Assembly (NCBI GenBank): GCA_023398575.1 | Contig: JAEWSC010000035.1 | Span: 55,231-119,230 of the forward strand | Direction: 5' to 3' | DNA length: 64,000 nucleotides | Origin: Bacillota bacterium | GTDB lineage: Bacteria > Bacillota > Clostridia > Christensenellales > Aristaeellaceae | Part shown: positions 18,028 to 25,674 of the stretch, in pieces | Numbering within the stretch: the stretch's first letter is position 1 | Layout: each line of letters starts with the position of its first letter | The notes under the pieces: generated by a model | Told to the model about the DNA's origin: nothing | Databases searched by the model: none | Seen by the model: only the letters and a program-made list of their open reading frames with translations | Translations under genes and position numbers: made by a program

Positions 18028-21000
18028 ATGCCAAACTCGCTAAAAATTGCAACAATAGCAGCATTTACAGGCGGCGGTGCGGGTATGGCGGCGGTACGGT
18101 GTCATAACGGTCTGCTTAGATTGAAGCAAAGCAGTCGCCTACTGTCTCAAACCGAGCCAACGGAGATATTGAGTTCATGCCAGATCAAATCATTTTCCGG
18201 AATTGATTTATGGAAGCGCTATGTGTGGGAGAATGTGTTTGATTCACAAAAGCAAATAAATAAAACTGCTTCTATTCCGTATCCGGGAACAAGCTACCCC
18301 ATTCTCCGTCAACTTGGTGATTACGACATTGTTCACCTCCACTGGGTTAGCGGTACGATCTCACCCGAGGGGATACGTTTTCTTGGTGAAAGCGGAGTCC
18401 CGCTCGTTTGGACAATACACGACGAAAATCCTTACACCGGATTTTGCCATTATCGTGGAGGGTGCGATGGCTACTTGTATGATTGCGAAAACTGTCCCCA
18501 GGCGTTACCGCGATATGCCGGGCTTCCAAAGTTGTTTCTTCACGCAAAAGCGTGCAACATGCCTCCTAACCTGGTTGTTGCGGCACCGTCCAGGTGGATT
18601 GCGAAGTGTGCGCGGCAAAGCAAAGTGTTCCAAAATAATCGGGTGGAAGTAATTCCAAATGGTATTGACACCCATATATTTAAACCTTTAGAACGTTCAA
18701 AGTTACGTGCAGAACATGGATTTAGCGATAGCGACATGATCATTTTATGCGGGGCAGATTCGCTTGATGATCCCAGAAAGGGTTTTCGCTTTCTTGCCAA
18801 AGCAATGGAAAAGGTTACGGCGGTTTTGCCCAACGCGATGCTCGTTACTTTTGGAAAACTTGAGGTGAGCCAAAAAGACTATCCGTTTCGTATTCGCTGT
18901 TTGGGTAGGGTTGATGGCGAGAATGAGCTTGCGAAAGTATATTCAATCGCCGATGTTACGGCAATACCATCTACGGAAGACAATTTGCCTAATATAATGC
19001 TTGAAAGCATTGCTTGCGGTACGCCGCTTGCCGGGTTTAATGCAGGCGGGATTCCTGATTGTATTCGAGATAATGTCACTGGGTTTCTTGCAGCCAATGG
19101 CGATTCCGATGACTTAGCAAATGCTTTGTTAAGGGCAGCCGGTAAAGACTTGAGACGAAGCTGCCGAGATGTTGCTATTGGCGAATATTCGCTTGAGGTT
19201 GCGGCTGGAAAGTATGTTAAGCTTTATTCTGAAATAGTCAACAATGAGCGAAGATATTTATGTTTTCCGCTTGTGTCTGAGGCAGTAAATGAGTTTTTTC
19301 TTAAGGAGATGCGTTTGATGAGTGATAGCAAGTACGATGTCAATTACGATTTGCATCTGAAATACCCGATACGTGAAAAATATGTTATATTCGGCGCAGG
19401 TATGGCAGGACGGGACCTGGCAAGCAAATTACCCTTCAGGGTTGATTCCTATATCGATAATAACGCTCCGAATATCGGTGAGATCGACGGTATTCGCGTT
19501 AAGCTTCCCGGCGATATAATTGCTGAAAAGGGCAAGATATTTATCATCGTCGCCACATGGAAATATAGCGCGGAGTTTATGGAGCAGCTGGACAAGCTTG
19601 GGTTGGTCCGCGATGTTGATTACGGGGATTTTAGAGAGTATGAAAGCAATTACCCAATAATTAAATCTCTTCGCGTGAACGCAACGTATCGATGCAATTC
19701 TCGGTGCCAAATGTGCAAGATATGGGAAAATGGAGAGGGAGCAGATTTACCGCTTGATGACTGGAAAAAGATTGCCCGTGATCCGTTTTTCAAGAATGTA
19801 GACAATCTATATATCACTGGTGGAGAAACATCGTTATTGTCTGATTTTCCGCAATACGTTCAAGTCGCGGCTGACTGTTTCACATGTCTGAAAAGCGTTT
19901 CAATAGTATTTAACGGGTTGTTGCCTCTAAGAATCGCCGGCATTGTAAAAGAGATAAAGGATATTTGTGCAAAGCGGGCGCTTAACTTGTTTGTGTCCAT
20001 CAGTATTGATGGCACCGAGAAAATCAATGATAAGCAGCGAGGTATCCCTGGTGGATACAATAAGGCGTTTGAAACCATTGAGCTATTGAAAAACGAGGGC
20101 ATTGAGCCTATCGTAAGTACAACAATTTCCAAGCTTAATGTATTTGATGTCGAAGGCTTTTTATCTATTTTAAAAAACAAAGATCTGAAAGCATATTTTA
20201 AGCCTGCTTTACAGGCAAGATTTTTTAGAAATGAATCTACTTCAAGTGTTTTCGGTTACGATGAGGAAGAAACCTTTCAGTTAAAACTTTTTTTCAGGAA
20301 ACTTGCTGATTTTTATAAGAATGACAATTTCGCGAGTGCGACTGCCATCAATACTTTCTTTCAATTATGCGGCTATAAAAGACTGTTGTCCTGCGAATTT
20401 CGTGACAGGCGCGCGGCATCTTTAACCGAAACAGGTCAACTGAAATTTTGCTGCAGCAAATCAAAAGAAATCGGGGATATCCTTTACAACAGTGCGGCAA
20501 ATGTGTATCAGCGCGGCGAGGAATACCTTAATTTCCTTAAATATACGATCTGTGAGGAGTGTAATGCTGACGCTTTTGGCGGTGAGAGCGAAGAGATGAC
20601 CGCCGTCATAAAGGAAGAAGAATATTGGAACGCCTTTTATCATGAACGGCAGTGGGAATCGATTGACGTTGACCTTGCCACTGTTGGCGATATTCACGGG
20701 TATTCGGCCGTAAGAACAGCTCTGATTGTAGGGGATTACGGTAGAGAAAACATTTTTGATATAGCTGTTCTCGGTGGGCTTATTCAAAGCATACGTGCTG
20801 ATTATGATAGAATCATTGTGGCGTCATCAGAACCGTTTGTGACTGAATATCAACTAAAACGCGCAGGCATAGCTGCTGAGGTTATCCCAACAAAAAACGA
20901 ATCGTTCCATTACGCGGTGTGCTATTCGAAAAAAATGCTTATATGTTCACCTAAGCGCAACCTTTATGTGGATTATGCTGTACATGATGCGAAAAAACGG

Positions 21001-21390
21001 GGAACGGACATAAAGATAGTTGACAATTTCATGGAATTAGCGAAGCTGTTTCTAAACGGGTATGTGCCTGATTCTGCCGAGTGTTCAGATGTGATTTGCA
21101 TAACAGATTCAGGCGAGAATGAAACCGCGTTGAAGCTTAAAAAAATTACAGGTGAAAATCCAAGCTCCCCACCAAAAGCTTACGCGTTTAGAAATACGCC
21201 CAAACTCGACGGGCGGAATATTCTTTACAACATCAAGGACCAGGTTGACTCTTCGAAGTTTACAGTCTATGATAGAATTTCTGATTTGCCAACGATTGCC
21301 GCAGCGATAAAATGCGCTAAAAAAGTGTATGCAATTGGCGAGACTGTCAGAAATTTTGCAAACGCGTTGGGTACAGAGGTGTGTTTATGA
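18028..21390 (+). CDS. GT4 glycosyltransferase / Rossmann module / radical SAM / degenerate pyruvyl-transferase fusion
   Basis: A 1120-residue fusion. Residues 1-410 are a GT4-type glycosyltransferase (GGGAGMAAVR start, WTIHDENPYTGFCHYRGGC, EVIPNGIDTHIF, STEDNLPNIMLESIACGTP). Residues ~451-545 hold the shared module (VIFGAGMAGRDLA, SYIDNNAP). A radical-SAM domain follows with Cys556/560/563 and LYITGGETSL. Residues ~885-1120 align by eye with the polysaccharide pyruvyl transferase domain of the next gene (ALIVGDYGRENIFDIAVLG, EPFVTEYQLKRAGIAAEVIP) but lack its GGGP and MRDN segments, so this copy is probably inactive. ATG 18028 with AAAGG eight bases before it is preferred to ATG 17959. The stop overlaps the next start. 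Confidence 0.8.
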   Translation: MPNSLKIATIAAFTGGGAGMAAVRCHNGLLRLKQSSRLLSQTEPTEILSSCQIKSFSGIDLWKRYVWENVFDSQKQINKTASIPYPGTSYPILRQLGDYDIVHLHWVSGTISPEGIRFLGESGVPLVWTIHDENPYTGFCHYRGGCDGYLYDCENCPQALPRYAGLPKLFLHAKACNMPPNLVVAAPSRWIAKCARQSKVFQNNRVEVIPNGIDTHIFKPLERSKLRAEHGFSDSDMIILCGADSLDDPRKGFRFLAKAMEKVTAVLPNAMLVTFGKLEVSQKDYPFRIRCLGRVDGENELAKVYSIADVTAIPSTEDNLPNIMLESIACGTPLAGFNAGGIPDCIRDNVTGFLAANGDSDDLANALLRAAGKDLRRSCRDVAIGEYSLEVAAGKYVKLYSEIVNNERRYLCFPLVSEAVNEFFLKEMRLMSDSKYDVNYDLHLKYPIREKYVIFGAGMAGRDLASKLPFRVDSYIDNNAPNIGEIDGIRVKLPGDIIAEKGKIFIIVATWKYSAEFMEQLDKLGLVRDVDYGDFREYESNYPIIKSLRVNATYRCNSRCQMCKIWENGEGADLPLDDWKKIARDPFFKNVDNLYITGGETSLLSDFPQYVQVAADCFTCLKSVSIVFNGLLPLRIAGIVKEIKDICAKRALNLFVSISIDGTEKINDKQRGIPGGYNKAFETIELLKNEGIEPIVSTTISKLNVFDVEGFLSILKNKDLKAYFKPALQARFFRNESTSSVFGYDEEETFQLKLFFRKLADFYKNDNFASATAINTFFQLCGYKRLLSCEFRDRRAASLTETGQLKFCCSKSKEIGDILYNSAANVYQRGEEYLNFLKYTICEECNADAFGGESEEMTAVIKEEEYWNAFYHERQWESIDVDLATVGDIHGYSAVRTALIVGDYGRENIFDIAVLGGLIQSIRADYDRIIVASSEPFVTEYQLKRAGIAAEVIPTKNESFHYAVCYSKKMLICSPKRNLYVDYAVHDAKKRGTDIKIVDNFMELAKLFLNGYVPDSAECSDVICITDSGENETALKLKKITGENPSSPPKAYAFRNTPKLDGRNILYNIKDQVDSSKFTVYDRISDLPTIAAAIKCAKKVYAIGETVRNFANALGTEVCL

Positions 21391-23834
21391 ATGCTTGGAA
21401 AGCAATAGGCAGCCGCAGCTTTGTAGTGTTTGGTACAGGGCATTGGGCAGAATACACAGCAAGGCGGTTTTCCGACAGAATAGACTTTTTTGTAGACAGC
21501 AACCCTGCTAAATGGGGCAGCGTTTTCTATGGCAAAGAAGTCAAAAGCCCTGAAGTGTTGCAAAATCGTGAGGATACGTTTATTGTTATTGCTACATCAG
21601 ATTATTATAATGAAATTGCTGAATATTTACTTGGAATAAATTATGCGTGCAAAGATTTCACAATATTTCTTTCTCTGTTTGATGAAAAGGAGTTTACATC
21701 AATATGGCCTGTTCTTGATACTACCATTGATGTATGCCAAATTTGCAATAGCCATTGTACAATGTGTAACATATGGCAAAATAAAGGAAAAAACCTAACG
21801 TTGTGCTTTGAAAAGTTTATGGAATATATATCGGATAGATTTTTGCTGAATGCTCGTTCGCTTAATATAACTGGTGGTGAGCCAACGCTTGTCAAAAGTT
21901 TGTCCCAGTATATTGACTTGGCACTCAAATCATTGCCAGCACTAGAAAGAGTAATCATTAGTATTAATTGTATCGATGCGAAAAGGACAATTAATGCGAT
22001 AGACCTCATAAATGCAATGTGTGAGTCCTATGGCGTTTTGTTTCAAGTGAATATTTCTTTGAATGGTGTTGGAAGTGTTCATGATATAACAAGAGGCACA
22101 CCGGGAAATTTTGATTCAGCAATGAAAGTTTTATATGCGATTCGTGCTTTGAATAAGCACGAGAACATAAATATTGTCGTAAACGCAAGAATTGTAAAAA
22201 GTAATGTATATGATATGGAGGAGTTTATTTATTTTCTGCAGAAGGAGAAGTTGTACAATAACGCAATATATCCTGCAGGCATTGTTCCATGGTTTATCGA
22301 AAAGCAAGACGCACATGAGTTGGTTTTTGATAGCGACGAGCTGTATCAAATCGATTTATTAGCAATGAAATTACCAATAATGAATAGTAATAACCGTTTT
22401 GAGAAAATCTTGCAACTTCACAACTTAATAAAAAGGAAAACAGGCATAGAATTAGCAGATTGCAGACGCGCGGAAGGACATCATTTAACCCTGCTTTGTG
22501 ATACAAAAAAGCTGTTTTGCATCACATTTTTAACAGCCTTATATGAACAGGAAAGTGCCGCAGGCTTAGGTGGAACATATAAAGATAACTTGGCACTTCT
22601 CGGTTACATTAAGCAGGTTGGTTGCTCGAGTTGCACATTTTGCCCGTGCATAGAGCCAAATAGCAAATATTACGAACACGAAAAAAAAGAAGCTTACTGG
22701 CATGATTTCTATACGATTTCTGCTTACTATGCACGCTGTGATTTCGTAATTGAAGAGATTGCCAAACCAAAAAGTCAGAATAATGAGCAATACACGATGC
22801 TGATTACGGGTTGGTATGGTACGGAAACTGTCGGCGACAAGGCGATCTTGGGGCAGATATTCAGCGAAATTCGAGCGGCTCGCCCCGATGCAAAAATTCA
22901 AATTACTTCAATGTATCCGTTTGTGACCGAGAGAACGCTGATTGAGCTTGGCGAGACCGCCGAAATCATTCCCATATACGCTAAGGATGCGCTATATGCG
23001 GCGGCACAGGCGGATGAGATTATAATGGGCGGCGGTCCTCTTATGGAAATGGAGTGCCTTGCTATCCCTCTGTGGCTGTTTGACATAGTCAAACGGTCTG
23101 GCGGAAAAACAGCAATTCGCGGCTGCGGAGTTGGCCCGATAAAGTCGGCGCAAGGAGAGAAGGCAATCGCAGATTTGCTGAAAATGTCTGACGTAGTATC
23201 GATGCGTGACAATGCCAGCAGTACGTTGGCTGAAAAAATGACCGGCAGAACCGACATCGTTATGACAGGCGATCCGGCTGTTGGGTATTTGCAAAGTAAA
23301 TATGCCAATTTGCCGTTACATAAAGAAACAGGTGTGTTAGCCTGTTTCTTGCGAGAGATAACTGATGAATATTTTATTGGTACAGCTGAGGAGCAAAAAA
23401 ATCGGCGTGATCAAATCGAAAAATCACTGGCTGATAATATAAAGCAATTGTGCAAGGAAAGGAACCTGCACCCTCGCTTTTGTTCTATGCATAACTTTGT
23501 TATCGGCGGAGATGACCGCGATTTCTACTACCGGTTTGTTGACGAACAAGCCTTTGAAAAAGGCAGTTATGATATTGACAACAAGCTGACGGGTATTGAC
23601 GTTGTGGCAGATGCCATGGCAAATGCAGAGCTGTGCCTGTGTATGCGCTTTCATTCCACATTATTTGCAAATACGCTGGGTGCGGATTATTTGTCCATCG
23701 ATTACACCAACGGCGGCAAAGTAAAGGGATTCCTTGACGATGTTGGCAAATCAGAACGGTTGGTGACGCTTGAGGAACTACAAAGCGGAGGAGATGTTAT
23801 CCTCGAGAAAATGCGAAAGATTTATGGCGGATAA
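21387..23834 (+). CDS. Rossmann module / radical SAM / polysaccharide pyruvyl transferase fusion
   Basis: An 815-residue protein. Residues 1-105 are the shared module (FVVFGTGHWAEYTARRF, FVDSNPAKWG). The radical-SAM motif is Cys120/124/127, with an extra Cys117 and LNITGGEPTL. Residues ~468-815 form a polysaccharide pyruvyl transferase domain: ITGWYGTETVGDKAIL, IIMGGGPLMEMEC, GCGVGPIKS, VVSMRDNASS, and a late CMRFHSTLFANTLG. Enzymes of this family move pyruvate ketals, or in the CsaB group act on wall polymers. The start ATG 21387 overlaps the TGA of the preceding gene, implying coupled translation. Fusion of radical SAM with this transferase is not a standard architecture known to me. Confidence 0.8.
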   Translation: MNAWKAIGSRSFVVFGTGHWAEYTARRFSDRIDFFVDSNPAKWGSVFYGKEVKSPEVLQNREDTFIVIATSDYYNEIAEYLLGINYACKDFTIFLSLFDEKEFTSIWPVLDTTIDVCQICNSHCTMCNIWQNKGKNLTLCFEKFMEYISDRFLLNARSLNITGGEPTLVKSLSQYIDLALKSLPALERVIISINCIDAKRTINAIDLINAMCESYGVLFQVNISLNGVGSVHDITRGTPGNFDSAMKVLYAIRALNKHENINIVVNARIVKSNVYDMEEFIYFLQKEKLYNNAIYPAGIVPWFIEKQDAHELVFDSDELYQIDLLAMKLPIMNSNNRFEKILQLHNLIKRKTGIELADCRRAEGHHLTLLCDTKKLFCITFLTALYEQESAAGLGGTYKDNLALLGYIKQVGCSSCTFCPCIEPNSKYYEHEKKEAYWHDFYTISAYYARCDFVIEEIAKPKSQNNEQYTMLITGWYGTETVGDKAILGQIFSEIRAARPDAKIQITSMYPFVTERTLIELGETAEIIPIYAKDALYAAAQADEIIMGGGPLMEMECLAIPLWLFDIVKRSGGKTAIRGCGVGPIKSAQGEKAIADLLKMSDVVSMRDNASSTLAEKMTGRTDIVMTGDPAVGYLQSKYANLPLHKETGVLACFLREITDEYFIGTAEEQKNRRDQIEKSLADNIKQLCKERNLHPRFCSMHNFVIGGDDRDFYYRFVDEQAFEKGSYDIDNKLTGIDVVADAMANAELCLCMRFHSTLFANTLGADYLSIDYTNGGKVKGFLDDVGKSERLVTLEELQSGGDVILEKMRKIYGG

Positions 23835-23915
23835 TGAGTACGGCGCCTAGGGCAAATGGATGCAATTGCAAAAACGATGCCGTTGAGGCGTTGAAGAAAG
23901 AACGGAGCAATGCAA

Positions 23916-24629
23916 ATGAACATAGCTATAATACTTGCGGGAGGAATGGGGCTGCGTACATTTAATAATGTGCCAAAGCAATTTCTAACTGTGTTCGATA
24001 AACCCATTATCATCTATACGCTGGAAAAATTTCAAAATCACCCGGAGATAGATTATATCATATGTCCTTGTCTTGATGGCTGGCAGGAAACGCTTGCGGC
24101 ATATGCGAAGCAATATAAAATACCTAAGCTGCAGATGATTGTTCCAGGCGGCGCAACCGGACATGAGTCTATTAACAACGCGCTCAGCGCAATGAAAGGC
24201 GAGGACAGCGAAAGTGACATCATTGTTATTCACGATGCTATTCGCCCAGTAGTATCGCCTGAAATAATCAGCGAATGTATTTTGACTGCCAAGAAATTTG
24301 GCTCTGGAGTGGCCGCACTTGATTGTCAGGAAACAATCATTCGAACAAATGACGGGATCAGCGGAAATGTGTCCATTGACCGTTCGGAAATAAAGCGCGT
24401 TCAGACGCCCCAAGCATACAGATATGAAAAATTGCTGTGGGCATACGCGGAAGGCAAAAAAAGAGGCATAAAAGATTCGGTATACGCAAACACACTTTTT
24501 ACCGAAATTGGTGAAACAGTGTATTTTTCACTCGGTTCAGAAAAAAACTTCAAGATCACGCACAATGATGATATTGAAATGTTTAGGGCAATTGTTTCAA
24601 TGGAACAAAATGGAAGGAAAACGGAATGA
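23916..24629 (+). CDS. IspD/TarI-family cytidylyltransferase
   Basis: Nucleotidyltransferase of 237 residues that would join CMP to a phosphorylated alcohol or sugar. It shows the LAGGMGLR nucleotide loop with VPKQF, the IHDAIRPVV strand, RVQTPQAYRY, and a C-terminal NFKITHNDDIEMF as in IspD and TarI. The island context points to an activated glycan precursor such as a CDP-polyol rather than isoprenoid synthesis; the exact substrate is not readable. ATG 23916 is used because GGAG lies eight bases upstream; ATG 23910 is too close. It overlaps the next gene by four bases. Confidence 0.8.
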   Translation: MNIAIILAGGMGLRTFNNVPKQFLTVFDKPIIIYTLEKFQNHPEIDYIICPCLDGWQETLAAYAKQYKIPKLQMIVPGGATGHESINNALSAMKGEDSESDIIVIHDAIRPVVSPEIISECILTAKKFGSGVAALDCQETIIRTNDGISGNVSIDRSEIKRVQTPQAYRYEKLLWAYAEGKKRGIKDSVYANTLFTEIGETVYFSLGSEKNFKITHNDDIEMFRAIVSMEQNGRKTE

Positions 24630-25672
24630 CTGCAGAATATCAGAATTTTCTCTCTAGTTTATGTTGGCTCATTCCACATAGCGTTTGGCAAGAGTTGAAT
24701 GGGAAAAGTGTATTATACTTTGGTGCCAATGGGGCTATCGGCAAACTGCTTGCTGATTTGCTAATGTACTATAATCATCAATTCAATGGAAACATCATTT
24801 TCATTGCTGGCGGCAGAGATGCAGGCCGTTTGAAAACGACATATCGGGAATATACAAATGAAGCTGCATTCAAAATAATGCAGCAAGATGTTACACATGA
24901 AATTACAACTGATTATCGGCCGAATTATATGATACATGGGGCAAGCAATACGCATCCGGTTTTATATTCAACAGATCCGATAGGTACAATCACAGCGAAT
25001 GTCATCGGCACAAAAAATATACTGGATTTTGCTGTGTCCCTTGGGAATTGCCGTGTATTATTCTTATCGTCGGTGGAAGTATACGGAGAAAATCGCGGAG
25101 ACGTGGAGAATTTTTCCGAGGATTACTGCGGATACATTGACTGCAATACGCTTCGGGCAGGTTATCCTGAGGGTAAGCGCGCAGGTGAATCGCTGATACA
25201 AGCATATATTGCCACTAATAACACGGATGCTTTGATACTTCGGCTTGCTCGTGTATATGGATTCACAATGACACAAAGTGATAGCAAAGCGCTCTCTCAG
25301 TTTTTGCGCTCGGCAATGATGAATCAAGACATTGTCCTGAAAAGCGCTGGGACTCAGTTATACTCATACTTGTTTATAGCTGATGCTGTAAGTTCCATTC
25401 TGCACACATTACTCTTTGGAGAAAAAGGGCAAGCCTACAACGCCGCAAGCGATCACTCCGAAATCACGCTTAAGGATTTAGCGAGATTAATTGCCGATGA
25501 AGCCAAAGTAAACGTTGTATACCAGTCTGCGGATAGCATAGAAAAAAAAGGCTATTCAACAGCAACGAAAGCGCTGCTTGATACGACGAAAATAAAGCAA
25601 ACTGGTTGGGAAAGCCATTTTGATATACACCGCGGAATAAACATTACGCTCAAATTACTTAGAGGAGTATAG
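24626..25672 (+). CDS. NAD-dependent epimerase/dehydratase (extended SDR)
   Basis: Protein of 348 residues with an extended short-chain dehydrogenase fold: nucleotide-binding YFGANGAIGKLLADLL near residue 32, LSSVEVYGE near 150, and the catalytic pair Tyr180/Lys184 in YPEGKRAGE. Enzymes of this group epimerise, dehydrate or reduce nucleotide-linked sugars. It overlaps the cytidylyltransferase gene by four bases, so a CDP-linked substrate is a fair guess (inference). No signal or membrane segment. Confidence 0.8.
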   Translation: MTAEYQNFLSSLCWLIPHSVWQELNGKSVLYFGANGAIGKLLADLLMYYNHQFNGNIIFIAGGRDAGRLKTTYREYTNEAAFKIMQQDVTHEITTDYRPNYMIHGASNTHPVLYSTDPIGTITANVIGTKNILDFAVSLGNCRVLFLSSVEVYGENRGDVENFSEDYCGYIDCNTLRAGYPEGKRAGESLIQAYIATNNTDALILRLARVYGFTMTQSDSKALSQFLRSAMMNQDIVLKSAGTQLYSYLFIADAVSSILHTLLFGEKGQAYNAASDHSEITLKDLARLIADEAKVNVVYQSADSIEKKGYSTATKALLDTTKIKQTGWESHFDIHRGINITLKLLRGV

Positions 25673-25674
25673 CC

